From assembly GCA_028023455.1 (NCBI GenBank), contig JAQFVV010012974.1, forward strand, positions 254,001 to 318,000: a stretch of DNA of 64,000 bases, read 5' to 3'. The position numbers and the translations under genes are program-made. Positions 11,100-23,545 of this stretch are shown piece after piece; within the stretch, counting starts at the first letter, position 1; every line of letters starts with the position of its first letter. The notes under the pieces are model-generated. The model saw nothing but the letters and a program-made list of their open reading frames with translations. It was not told where the DNA came from and searched no databases. Source of the stretch: Epiperipatus broadwayi (lineage: Eukaryota; Onychophora; Udeonychophora; Euonychophora; Peripatidae).

Positions 11100-14000
11100 T
11101 TTTCAGCTAGCAATATGCATTGGGATATTTAAATATATATATATATCGCTTGTAAGTATATATATATGTAAGAAAATATTCTATATACATACACTATTAT
11201 TAAATACATATGAACATATCCTATATATATATATTAATGTAAAATGACAATCGTTTTGACAGCAACTTATAGCATAGATCATATTGGGCAGGTCAAGCAT
11301 TAAAATTTTGTTCTTTGTATTGTTAACAAGCTTATTTAAATTTATGAGTTATATATATATATAAACAAAAAAATAAAGACTTATAAATCCAATAAATAAT
11401 ATAATATTTCAACCAGAGGACTGGTTTTCATATATATAACAGAATGATAAACTTCTAAATTCTGACTATATTACTACAATTACCAGGTATCAAATTTACT
11501 CATGTTAAGACAAAAAATGAATTAACTTTTGTCTACTATTCAGTGTCCAGACTCTTATTGGCTTTATAAATTTGGGTTAAATAGCTACAAGGAAAAATAT
11601 TAAATCAGCCATGAGATTATTGCAGTTTTATTTGAGCCAGCTTATATTTGAATTTATCAAAACAGATTTCATTTTTTATTCATTTTAAAAACTAGGCAAA
11701 CATATATCAGATATCAGGTGTGTAATGATACAACTTTACAGTCCTGACAAATACATAACTCTTGGAGTGATAAACCATTAAGAACTATACATAGTAATGC
11801 AACTCTCCCTCAAAATTATTAACTTTATAGACAAAAAATGAATCCATTTTTTTTTTTTTGCTGTCCAAGTGTTGCCTATTTTTCAAGATTGTAAAATTCT
11901 ATCATTACATAGTTAATATTTGGTTATTTGTTCACAATTCTATTGAACCGAATAGAATTTAACTCTACCCCTAAATTTAAATATAAGTTAATTGAAATGA
12001 ACTTGCAATAATATGGCAGTTGATTTATTATTTGTCTTTATAATTATCATTTTTTTGTATGACCATTATAGGAATTTGAACAACACACTAGTTACAATCT
12101 GAAAAGTTGTTTAATTTATATTAGGGACATCACATTAACATAGCCAATACTTGAATTTTTATCATGCCTAATGTTACATTTTTATCAGTGCTTTAAAATT
12201 CTATTATTATATATAAAATCTTTTCCCCATTCTGTAGCAATAGTTTATATAATACTTAACTAAGAAACAAAAAATATAGTACAAAAAATTTTTCTCTGGC
12301 TGTGTTTGTGCAATTTGTTGATGAAATAATTAATAAAAAGATTCAATCATAATATTATTTGAAATTCAGGATATTAATGGTTTGACAAGGATGAATAAAA
12401 AAAAAATCATTGAAATATTGGCAACCTACTTCGGTAGAGTTACATTCTGTGATCATAGGTCAGGATCTTTTTAGACTTGATTCTTTTGTAGGTTTTAATT
12501 GGGTTTTTCTATTAGTGATCATAAACATTTTTTTCAGTTTGGATAAGAAAGAATATTTTCCAAATATATTATTTAATTTCATTCTTATAAATAAAAGTTG
12601 TTTAGGTAGGTGTATATATTTATATTTGTAGTCATATGCAAAAGTGCATATGCCTTATTAGAGTTTATACTTCTATACACATATGAATTGTAATGTAATA
12701 TGTGATAATGTACCATTTGAGGATCAAAATTTATATAACTGTAAATATATGCATGACAAATGAGAGTTTTAATATAGATTTAAATTTGTCAAGATTATTT
12801 ACCATTATCTTTGAAATAATTATTAAATCATTTTTTATTCAAGACTTACCTTTTACAAAAATGTAAAATCATATAAACCTGGTCTGCCTAAAGCAATAAT
12901 TAAAGCATCCCAAACACATGCTATATCTTAAATAGTGTAATTATTCTATATAACTAAATAAATTCACAAATTGAAAATTTTAAAATGCAAATGTTATATA
13001 ATATAGATATTATTATAGCTGATGAAGTATACATTCACAATTTTAATATGAATAAAAGGTATTAAACTTCAAAATTTTGATAACTAATTTAATTGAATTT
13101 TAAAGACTATGTATATCCATGTTTTATTCACAACAATTATTTTATTGCATGCATAAACATTTTTTAAAAAACAAATCATATAATGATTAATGTTAAATTA
13201 TATCTTCAATTATCTTTTACTTTTTTGTCAATGGGTTAAATTTGCATTTTCCCATGTTTTTGTAAAAGTAAAATAGTGATATATTTAAATACAAAATTAA
13301 TTTAAAATTATATATCAGGATTTATGAAATGTAATATTTCATGTTTATAAAGTGATTGTCAAATCTAAACTATAGAATATTTATTAGTTTGAAAAAAAAA
13401 ACATGCATAACTTAATAGATTATTTATTTCTGACTAATAAAAATTAAATGAACAGCTCTCTCACATTACATATGATTTAGGTACAACCTAATGTTATTAG
13501 ACATGTTAAAAATCTAAATGTCTATCAAACACATCACAATAATGCCCTAAACAGTTTTTATAATTGGGTTCATTTGATATATTAAATTTCAAAACATAAC
13601 TAGCTCATACTTCTTGTATTTTTTTTTGATCCTTTTCGACTTTATGCAACATAAACTTTCAGTATATGCAGCAAAGACAATTATAATCTTATTTCACACC
13701 TTACATTAATTGACAATTACCATAAATGCCATACCAATGTGTAAAAATATGAATAGTTATATTGAAAATACAGATGTGAACTTATTCATATATGTCTGAT
13801 ACAGATTCAATTATGGATATTGTTGTGAAAGGTTTGACATTTAGCTAAACTCTTTTTTTTTTTTTTTGTGAATAATTCAATCAAATTTAATTGTTGTTAT
13901 TTCTCAAAAGGTTCATAATAATCTTGAATACCAGAAGTGGGCAGAACTGGAATGTAATTTGTATATAAAGCCTGCCACTTTACCCCTCTGCACCAAACCC

Positions 14001-14960
14001 AGGTAGGGTAAAAATTATGCAGTTTGTACTCTAAAATGGACAAAACATAAGTCTCAATAATTCTACTGACCAGGTTCAATAGTAAATAGAAATTATTATA
14101 AATTTAATATACAATATTCAAATCAAAGTAGTATAATAAATGTATTACAAAGCTTGAAAATTTAAAGTGATACATAATGAAATATGTAATATATTTTCAA
14201 AGAGATCTATAATTATTAAGTAAAAATTATTGTTCTTGCTCATAAATAAAAATCTTCGTATTATTGACTTTATTTATTTTCCAATGATACTGGATATTTA
14301 TAAAAAAAAATACTTTGCTGATTTCTCTATCAGATACATGAAAACAGGACAATAAGTAAGTTATTACATATATAGTTCTCTGTTGAATAAAAACGAACTT
14401 TCAAACGAAAATTAGCTTTAAAAACTTTTATAATATAAAAACATCTAATAAAACGAAATTAATTATTGTTAGAAAAGCTGTGTTTTTACAATCTCTTAAG
14501 AATATAACTCTATGACAAATCGTGACGTTTGAACAATCGTACTGCTTAAATAGTATTTTTTTATTCTACTCAATTGGAAATCGATTGAGAATGTTTATAT
14601 TACTATTCCACCATTGTACTAAATTGCACAGAGCAACATTTTTTTTTTTTTCTACCAATCTATTTTATTATATTACATGAATTCCATTAATCTTTCAAAT
14701 ATGAAGAATTATTTAAATAATATTTCTTATAAAAAGCCAATATCCAAAATTTTATTTTAATGTTTCAATAACAATTATGCTTTTAGAAATCATTAAATAT
14801 AATAAAGCATAATATAATTCAATCAATATACTTATAAAGTCAACTAAAGACTCCTGCAATCAGATATGATAAATATTTAATGTTTTAAAGATGTGAGTTC
14901 CTAAATGATAGTAATAAAAGTAAACCATGAAAAGTAGTCACATTAAAAACAGGGGGATAA
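11100..14960. other. AT-rich DNA, nothing recognised
   Basis: Several short (AT)n tracts (for example near 11,130, 11,225 and 11,350) and poly-T runs (13,852-13,867; 14,640-14,652). No long or conserved frame, RNA gene or clear TE was recognised. Confidence 0.35.
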
Positions 14961-15030
14961 AAACTGCATTCATTGATTACTCTGGTTGGCACAGGGTGGC
15001 AATACTGTATGGAGAGTTTTGTTTTTGTTT
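14960..15030 (-). repeat. F2 foldback arm fragment
   Basis: 'cattgattactctggttggcacagggtggcaatactg' with 'ggagagttttg' matches the right arm of the F2 copies at 25.8 and 53.9 kb. Only this end is present. Confidence 0.6.
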
Positions 15031-15339
15031 ATTTGGTTATTAATTAATTGATTACATAAAATAACTATCAATCGCACTCATTTTTATTTAAATAAAAAAA
15101 GGATTAACACATCGATGCAATAATACCCATGTTTTTATTTATTTCAAGAATATATATATATCAAACAGTCAAATCCAAAGGGATACTCTCATGGGTTTGT
15201 TTCAATAGGTCTAAATTTCGATATATAACATCGTTTGCAGCATAAGACTCAAGATAATATCCTTTTGAGAGTGACTATTTGAGGTTCAGACTTTACATTT
15301 ATTCATAGAAGGCGAAGGTGTTGCTGAAATATCTTAAAG

Positions 15340-15400
15340 TTTGGAAGAGTGATTTCAACATATATATATAAAAGTTTGGAAGAGTGATTTGAACATATAT
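15340..15400. repeat. Tandem duplication of a MITE end with (AT)n
   Basis: AAAGTTTGGAAGAGTGATTT followed by 'aacatatatat' is present twice in succession. The unit is the TIR-like end of the MITE family at 10,984-11,085. Confidence 0.6.
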
Positions 15401-15404
15401 ATAA

Positions 15405-15622
15405 TAGATTAATTCTATAAAAGTATATAGATAATTATTAACTATTACGGTAATAAATTTTGATATAAAACTATTTATTACTTTGCTTCTGATATGGTGT
15501 ATCTTTGACAAAGCACGACAAAGATATCCTGTATCAAAAGTCTGGCTTAGCAAAGTAATAAATATTATTTTATATCAAATTTTATTACCGTAATAGCTGA
15601 TAATTATCTACATACTGTTGTA
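15405..15622. repeat. Foldback element, about 215 bp
   Basis: 'agataattattaactattacggtaat' on the left pairs with 'attaccgtaatagctgataattatct' on the right, and 'atttattactttgc' with 'gcaaagtaataaat'. A smaller inverted pair ('atctttgacaaagc' and 'cgacaaagatatcc') is nested at the centre. No ORF is relevant; the apparent frame on the minus strand is a by-product. Confidence 0.75.
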
Positions 15623-16523
15623 GAAGTATTTTATTACATATTATCTGTGATATATATATTGAAACGATAACTTTCCAAGCCCCTATCGTTTCACCATCAA
15701 ACCTAATGACACTCTCATCTGTGCTAAGTTCGAACCTATTTAAATGTTAATAAATTTAAAATTAGTTCATGTCTGTCTAAACAGCATTATATATTTACGT
15801 GCGAACCAACGCTATAATTAGATAGGATTAGTAAAATTATAGCGTCCTAAAGTTATTTAATATTTCTAAAAATGTTTATTATATTATTTAAGTTAAGAGT
15901 AAATTATTAATTTTGTTGTTTAATATTGTAATTTCGTATGTGGATATATAATCTGTGCTATATAGAAGAAAGACATGATTTAATAATGTAAAAGCCGTTA
16001 TCTAAAAATACTAGTAAATGTTTCTTTAAAAATTGTTAAAAGATTTCTTGTTTTAAATATATTTCAGGGAAAAGTTTCTCGAAAATATATTTAAAAGCTA
16101 TATCAAAATATGTTTGTAAATTATTTTTAATAAATATGTTAAAAATGTTTTCGTTTTAAAAAAATGTTAAAAAGTTGTTTTTAAATAGAAAGAGTTTCTA
16201 TTATATGTAAGATTAAAAATAAAAGCTGGTCAAGTAATTAAAAGATTTTTGATTGTAAACAAGTGTCATTAACAACCACACCTGGAATTCGTTGAAAGTA
16301 AAACTAGTTCAAAATTTACTAATTAAAATCCCCTTAGATAAGATTAAGTTATTTTAAAATCTAAATTGGACAATTGTTTGCAACGAAAAATCTTAATTAT
16401 AATAATAGCTTATGGAAGTTTCTAACATAAGCTATCTAAGATCTGGATTATAAATTGGAAAATATTTAATTAAATTCCTGAGTTTAGTGAGTCTTGAGGC
16501 GGGAGATTCCGATAAGGAAAACA

Positions 16524-16530
16524 TATAAAT
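16524..16530 (+). promoter_or_regulatory. Candidate TATA box (plus)
   Basis: TATAAAT precedes a segment ('agacagcc...gtagccagtc') that leads into the GC-richer patch at 16,600-16,800. This could be an RNA polymerase II promoter, for example of an LTR. Position and spacing are the only support, and chance occurrences are common in AT-rich DNA. Confidence 0.25.
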
Positions 16531-17908
16531 ACTCTGTATTTTTTAACAAAAAAAGACAGCCATATTGTTAGTGAGAGTTGTAGCCAGTCTTCACAATTGT
16601 TAAAGTTTAACATGTCCGGCTAAAAGCGGGCATCTTGTTGCTGTTACTCCGCGGGAGAACGGGGTTTCTCTCATCGAAATGCCTAAACCACCATCATGCC
16701 GATAGAAGAGACGAGCCTAACATAAGGAGAAAGATGATGCCACCCAGTCAAACTAAACCAAACCAACAGCCAAGAACTTGCAGATAAATCATACTGGTAC
16801 CGTTTTATTTTTCAAACCGCAGAGCTCTGTGTAATTCTGTGTAATTCTAAATGTAATAATATTTATCTAAGTTAGCTAACTTTCTTTTTAAAATAATGAT
16901 AAAGCTAAAATGTAATCAAAACTTAAATCCATTTAATATTTTAAATATGTCAATTGCTATCCGAAATTTCATGTTGTTAAAGTTTAAATAATCTGAGTAA
17001 TTTATATTTTCCTTTCATTCAAAGTAAATTATTTAGTTTAAAGTTATATCACTGCGGTTGTGTCTATATTTCTTTGCTTATTTTATTTTAAATGCTTATT
17101 ATATTTCATATGCCAATATTTCGAAACAGTGAGCACTTAATTTCACGTATATTTTAAGAAGATATTATTTGAAAATCTTCGCGTAATTTATTTATAGCAT
17201 CAACTTTCTGCGCTGTTTCGAAATCCTATTTTTTTTATTATTTAAATGATTTAATATGTGAAATGTGGCTCTTTTATAATCAACCAGTTAAAACTTAACC
17301 TTATAGTTTTATTTAGAATTAAATTTAGCCTTGATCATATAAGTATATTTGACATTTAAATTCTTAAGTCCATAGAAATATACTTTTCCTCCTTAAATAT
17401 TTATTATCTATAAGTAACTTAATAGATCGAACATGTCAAAGTACAGATGTAATAATATTCCCTTTAGTAGCATAGACATTTATTATCAGGCTACGCAAGA
17501 GTTGGTCCCAATTTGATAGAGCTAATATGCTATTAACTCGTATTTCATAGTATGAAATATACTATTCTTTGCTTGGCGGATGTGATATTATTTTATAAAA
17601 ATATTCTTGTTTTGCTGCTATACGTAATATACGTATCTCAAGATGGAGCCACGGCATTGACAGCACATCTTCTCTTATAGGGTAGAGCTGTAGCAAAGCC
17701 TGAGCCAAGGCCAGGTTAGCACGTAAGTCCCTCGCCATTCCTGAACACAATGTTCCTTTTCACGCAGCATTGCGATCGGTTACAGGGTACCGGCATTTGT
17801 CGCAAGAACCCTGAAGTTATTTCATCCATCCGCAGAGCGACTTTTCCTATTATTGTTTACCTGTGCCATAGCTCATTGGTAAAATCTTATGCAGCCAACT
17901 CTCCCACC

Positions 17909-17916
17909 TTTATATA
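17909..17916 (-). promoter_or_regulatory. Candidate TATA box (minus)
   Basis: On the minus strand TATATAAAGG is followed by 'tgggagagttggctg' and then the GC-richer stretch at 17,960-17,600, which includes a donor-like CAG/GTAAAC near 17,860. It would drive transcription towards the plus-strand TATA box at 16,524. Weak evidence. Confidence 0.25.
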
Positions 17917-18499
17917 ACGCTTTCAGCATTCTGAAATTTTCTCTCGAAAGCCATGTTCGATCGATCATTACTTGAGCTGGTTTATGCGCTCGTTATTAAA
18001 TTATATTGTATATTTTAGTAAATGAATTCATGATCAAAGTTTAATATAATTATTTATATAACAGCCACCGATGTAATAGGATTTGGCTTATCAAGATTTA
18101 TAGGCATAACGTAGTGATTAATTATGTATCAATTGTAAACAATTCATAAGATGGGCACATGTTAAACCCATTTATGAAAATTAAATGAAAGTATTTATAT
18201 AAAGCTATTTTGACTTGTATAAAATTTATTTATATAAAGCTATTTTGAATTGTATATAAAAAGAGAATGTGTTCTCTTATCCACCCAATGTTTGTACATT
18301 CGACGCTGAAATGTGTAAAACTGATCAATTTCATGCCAATTGTAAATAAATATATAATTAATTTAATGTATTTCGTTCTCTGTTTCGTTATTGATCTAAT
18401 TCAATCCAATTCTAATTACTATTTATAGCCTATATATGTGAAAACTATGCATTAAGTTAAATTAAATTTAGTGATATTTTAGTCAATTAAGAACCTCTC

Positions 18500-18735
18500 T
18501 TTTAATTATCAGAGTCTCATTGCTTCTCCGTGATCTATGTCGGCCATGTGGAAAGAGGTATACTACGTGTAATTTCAAGGTGGTCATTCGTAGGGTCTTG
18601 AGTCTTGGAATCCTGGCTTACGAGGTGAAGTGTGGTCGGACTCGGGATTTCACAGTCCTAGTCTGGTCAGCTTCGGTCTCTTTTGCTTGGATTCTGAATT
18701 CTGTTACGTGAATGTACAAACTTGACTGTTACAAT
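18500..18735 (+). other. GC-richer unassigned patch
   Basis: A 63-codon open stretch (18,520-18,711) is present, but I recognise no family in it. The patch contains 'gatctatgtcggccatgtgg' and 'ggtgaagtgtggtcgg' and ends near TGTTACA. The higher GC and the abrupt edges suggest part of a mobile element. I do not call it a gene. Confidence 0.3.
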
Positions 18736-18784
18736 ATATGATTCCAGTATATGATTCCACTTCTATCGCTAAAAGGAGGTTATC

Positions 18785-18862
18785 AAGCGTTGGTGGCCTA
18801 GTCGTTAGTATAGATTTCAAGCATCCGGGTTTGCTTCCTGGTCAATGCATTTAACATATATA
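18785..18862 (+). mobile_element. tRNA-derived SINE
   Basis: The head GTTGGTGGCCTAGTCGTTAG resembles a tRNA box A region (TGGCCTAGTCG), and CCGGGTTTGCTTCCTGG contains a box B-like GGTTTGCTTCC. 'Catttaacatatatata' follows as an AT-rich tail. It resembles the SINEs at 9.74 and 47.82 kb in layout but has a different tRNA head. Confidence 0.65.
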
Positions 18863-18957
18863 TAAAGAAGGTTGCCTTGACAATAGTTTGAAATTCTTGA
18901 TTGTTATCTATACTAGGATTGTCTAAATGTTGACTGGTTTCTAATGGTTATATGTTT

Positions 18958-21900
18958 TGTCACCTCAACTTTCTCCACACACTCTTCCACTTATTCAACC
19001 TCAATAATCTCTCATTTCTTTCAAGTAGCTAGTCAATTGAATTTTATACTTTAGGATCAAATATACCGGGGGAGCCAAATTGCAGCTATAAATTATAATG
19101 CCCACCAGAGATCATCATCATCAGCCATATTTAGGACTACAGAAGATATTGGAGAAAGTAATTAAACTGTCTCTAAAAATTAAAAATAATAATAATATTG
19201 ATAAAACCATTCAATCTATGTGGACTTAATTTCAAACCTAGCATTAGTCATGCAAATATTTCATGATAAATTTATTATAAAATTCATACTAATGAGACAA
19301 CTTTCTTCCACAACTTTATTATAAATATTTGATCTCGAGTGGTAACTACAGAAAATAGTAAATACAGTTATCATTTACATCTGACTGGAAACAAATCAGT
19401 AATCAATGCAGACAACTCATAATCTATGTTCATAATAGAAACATATTATTTAATTGAATATTAGATAAAATTTATCACAAATAAATCTCCTCATTTAATT
19501 CCATTACTTTATTTTTCGTTCTCAGCATCTATCACTTTCAATAGCTACAATTATATAACACGGAATGTCTGTGTTATGTTCTCTAATCTGAGAATCCCTA
19601 ATCTTATTTCTCTAACACACATATATCTTTAGATCAACTATCAATTCATGATCCCTATTTTATAATAGTAGAATAATTTTATTATAGTATGCTACTTGAC
19701 TTCCAAACTAGCTCTTAGACTAATAATTGTACTGCTCTTTCTCAAGGTCTAGATCTGTCAAGAGGTGCCCATATAAGTGATTACACTGTAATGGTTATGA
19801 TCCCATATATGCTAAAATAAATTTTAATACAAGGTCAATAGTGGGAATCACTCTAAACACTGAGAGCAGGAAAGCAATTTTTTGTCTGCTCCCAATATTC
19901 ACAACATTACAATGAATCACAAAGATTAAATTTGTTAAACTTAACTCAACTATTCCCTGTCATTTTATTCTATTATTTCTAATCTATTTTTACTTAATAG
20001 CCTTAATAATTTTATTTTGCTAAAGTAAACTATGGAAGTAAACCATGGACATCAATCAGATAAATCAATCAAAATTTACCTATGAGAGTGACGTACGGAA
20101 ATAATTCATAAAATCAGATTATGCAAATTAATTATGAAAATAAATTATGTGAAAATGAAGTTTATAAAAATGACTTACATAAATAAATTATGTAAATCGA
20201 ATATAGAAATATTCGATAAAATCTATACTGTAAATCAATCATGGAAATACATTATCAATATAAAATTAACAATGTGAATCGAATATGGAAACAATATGAT
20301 AATGACTACTGCAAATCGATCTTGGAAATAAATTATCATTATAAAATAAATAATTAAATTTAACTATGAACTATTATTACTTTAATTATAGGGGCTGGAT
20401 ATATAGATTCCGGAGATATTTGAAACATCAAAACACAATATAATCTTATAACAATAGTAAACTTTATTACTTTAACAATAATGATAAAATTAAAATAAAA
20501 ACACACTAAATTATAATATTGTTACACAAATATATATTCCGATCTATTCAGGACTATTATTCAAATACATGTTTGAATTAACTAATTTCCTGGATGACTC
20601 ACTTCTTGTTTTGACCCATTCATTTATTAAATAAATAATTAATAATAATAATAAATACAAATGCTCACACATGGAATCAGAATTCCGTATATTTTTAGCT
20701 TTAAAAATAAAACTAGCAACGTTAAATAATAATAAATTTCTAAAACTATCAAGCAATAATTTTCACATTTCTAATGAAAAAGGTTGATATGTCATAAAAT
20801 CTCCTACTGATTTTCTAAACGGGTTTAAATTCAAACCCACACCTTTATATTCATGCTTGTCAAATCTTTACATTTTTGACTGTATATATCTTAATAGGTT
20901 AGTAAATCTACTCAGCTTGACAACCTCAATTTATCATCATTCACAAAAAAAATCAACACAGATTGGTTAGTTTATTAATTAAAATCTCTGTCAATACCCC
21001 ATCATACATATACATCTGACTGAATCATTATCCTTTCAGGGCAACTTTATTCTGTCCCACATAAGAAAACTCTTTTCATATCACACATCACCATACAGTA
21101 TCTATACCGCACACACAGCCACGTCTTAATAAGAAAAATGAAAAAAACAACAACATCAACTTCAAACTTAAACTATTTGCTTGAGCCAGGGAGAGAGATA
21201 TTTTCTTAAGATCCAGAATCATATAAAGAGCTCCTCTTAGATACCTATTCTTTATATTGGCATGCAATATTTTCTACACTTAAACAGTGACTTTAGTAAT
21301 AATTCCCTATCTTAACAAATAAATGGAGTGAAACTTAGTCATCTCTGACTGCCTTGGTATATATATCATGAGACAGCTATTTCACATTTATTGGGTGGTA
21401 TGATAACTTTATATTAGTAATGACAAGAATTTATAGCTTATATATGCCCATATATACATTGATTACAGCCTAGATAAATAACAAAGACTAACCAAGACCA
21501 GAATCAAAACATATATGAATTATTTCAATTTTAAACAGTCAAGTCAACAACATACCTAACATTTATATTAACAACAGATCAACAATACTTTAGCATACTT
21601 ATGGGTTTTACGACCATCCCCTCACTCTTCATATCTACTATTAAGCACAAATTACAATTTTGTTAAGAATCATAAAAAAATATTTATATAATTTCTCTCT
21701 TTACTTTTAAATTTAAATTTATGTGAGCATCTATACTTAAATGGTATCAACATCATTTTTTCTCTTTCCTTCAAACATTTTAAACATAAACAAAATATTA
21801 AATTAAATAATCTAGTGATTAGAGTGTGACATAGTATATAAACAAATGAAATATAAAAAAAAACAAAAACAAATGACATATTATATAAATGAAATAAAAT

Positions 21901-23422
21901 AAAGAATAAATATCAACATTGCAGATAGTCTTTTTTAAATTTCTTTTCCTTCCACTGTCCATCAATCAATTAATACATTCAGTTCATTTTACTTGAGACA
22001 GCTATATAATTGCACATCAGACAGTTATTTTAATTAAATGTGTATAAGACACACAAACAGTCATTTGAATCAAGATAGAAAAAAAAAATGTAGATAGTTA
22101 TTTTAAATCAAAAATGTAGCTACAGGAGAATTAATAAATTTTTAAAAGAGTTCTATTGGTTACCTTCCATTTGATGAGTTTCTTCCTGGATTTGAATTCA
22201 CTTTGTTTTTTTCTTCTTCTTTTCCATTTAAAGGCTCAAATCATAGACAATAAACAGTCTCTGATTACTAACATGAATTAACTTTTTACACATTTTTAAA
22301 AGTTTGCTGCAAATTCTTTAAATAAATTTTAAACAGCCAAATAATTATTATAATCTGAATTTCATACAGAAGTTTGACAGTTCTCTCCTTCAATGAATTA
22401 GCAATAAGCAGAATGGACAAGTTGCAGCATTTAGTATAAAATGTCTTATTAAATGTTGATTTCTTCATAATTAATGTGAGGAAGAGAAACATGCATCATT
22501 TGTAGATGAATTAGAAATTCATATTTTGGTCTATTATAAAACTTAAATACATTATTAAATTCTGAAAAAGAAAATTTAAAAACTTGGAAAAAAAAACCTT
22601 TAGAGATAGATTAATTCTTAGTTAGTTAGCCCCTGTTCTCCATTAGCTAAAGTTATTTTCCTATTTACTTTTTTCAGTTTTTATAGGATAAAGAGTAAAA
22701 GAAAACATATGTTACCCCCCAGTAGTTCCTTTTCAAGTCTAATTAAAAAATCCCCACTCAGAATGAATAATGACTCTTTCTAAAGTGTTACTTTTTTAAC
22801 AACTTTGTCTTCCTCACTTAAACATATCTTTTTAGTTAACACACTAGCATTTAATTTATGCAAATTAGTCAAAGAAACCATAATTAAAAAATTAAGCTTA
22901 CTGACACTTTTTATTGTCAAACAAAGGTTACATTCATTTGATCTAAATAATTTCTTATTTAGATTTACATTTTTAATAATTTAAAAAAAAAAATGTCAGT
23001 TTCTATAAAGGAAAGAAAAAAAATCAAACCCATATATCTGTATCACACACATACCTGTGCAGAACATGTTATAGAAAACTGATTATTCAGATTATATGAG
23101 CACAAATATCCATCATAATCTCTTATAATTACAAGCATAAAATCAATTATAATTTCTGATAACCATAAACATAAATATTCACCATAATCTCCTATAACTC
23201 TAAACTTATTCTCTAGAAAGAAACTGTTAACCAAAGCTGCTGACAATCAATTCAATCTTAATTCTCATCAACACTTTAGTAATAGATATTTTATACAAAC
23301 ACAAACTTTTGAGCTATATAGCCATTACTTTCTCAAATAAAAACTCTTAACTTTTCTTACATCAAAAAAAAATGTTTTTTCCGCAATTACTTTGGTTTAT
23401 AGATGGAATAAATTAAAAGGCT

Positions 23423-23427
<5 letters not shown>
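18958..23427 (+). repeat. Left arm of a giant inverted repeat
   Basis: This arm of about 4.5 kb is repeated in inverse orientation at 31,843-36,455. Matching anchors in order, with the coordinate sum drifting only from about 55,415 to 55,270, include: GTCACCTCAAC at 18,960 against GTTGAGGTGAC at 36,445; 'ccaccagagatcatcatc' at 19,103 against 36,293; 'ggggctggatatatagatt' at 20,393 against 34,995; 'acgaccatcccctcactc' at 21,610 against 33,675; and 'cccactcagaatgaataatg' at 22,755 against 32,535. Identity looks close to 90 percent with small indels. A frame of 68-69 codons (22,286-22,492, minus) is open in both arms, but the arms differ by synonymous and non-synonymous changes alike. I do not call it a gene. 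Confidence 0.9.
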
Positions 23428-23471
<44 letters not shown>

Positions 23472-23478
23472 GCTCTGG

Positions 23479-23522
<44 letters not shown>

Positions 23523-23545
23523 AACCTTCCAGAGCATGACTAAGT
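23428..23545. repeat. (AT)n snap-back at inner end of left arm
   Basis: Two (AT)n tracts flank TATGCTCTGGATA. The second tract is followed by TTGTAACCTTCCAGAGCATG, so TGCTCTGG and CCAGAGCA form an inverted pair around the AT tract. The left arm itself ends here with AAGGCTACAATATAT. Confidence 0.75.

Larger units (their letters stand above)
15650..18500. other. Unassigned region with GC-richer patches and converging TATA-like boxes
   Basis: Against an AT-rich background, 16,600-16,800 and 17,600-17,960 stand out for GC content and for several CpG-containing words (for example CTCCGCGGGAGAACGGGG and GCGATCGG). The first patch lies about 75 bp downstream of a plus-strand TATAAAT. The second lies inside a minus-strand segment that starts with TATATAAA. 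I recognise no protein: open frames are about 60 codons at most. An inverted pair, CGCTATAATT and AATTATAGCG, lies near 15,810-15,845. It could be a decayed LTR element, first exons of non-coding transcripts, or an unrecognised TE. Confidence 0.4.

Noticed and set aside
17562-17750. 62-codon minus-strand frame as a real gene
   Set aside because: No recognisable domain; short; sits in a GC-richer patch that makes longer frames more likely by chance.
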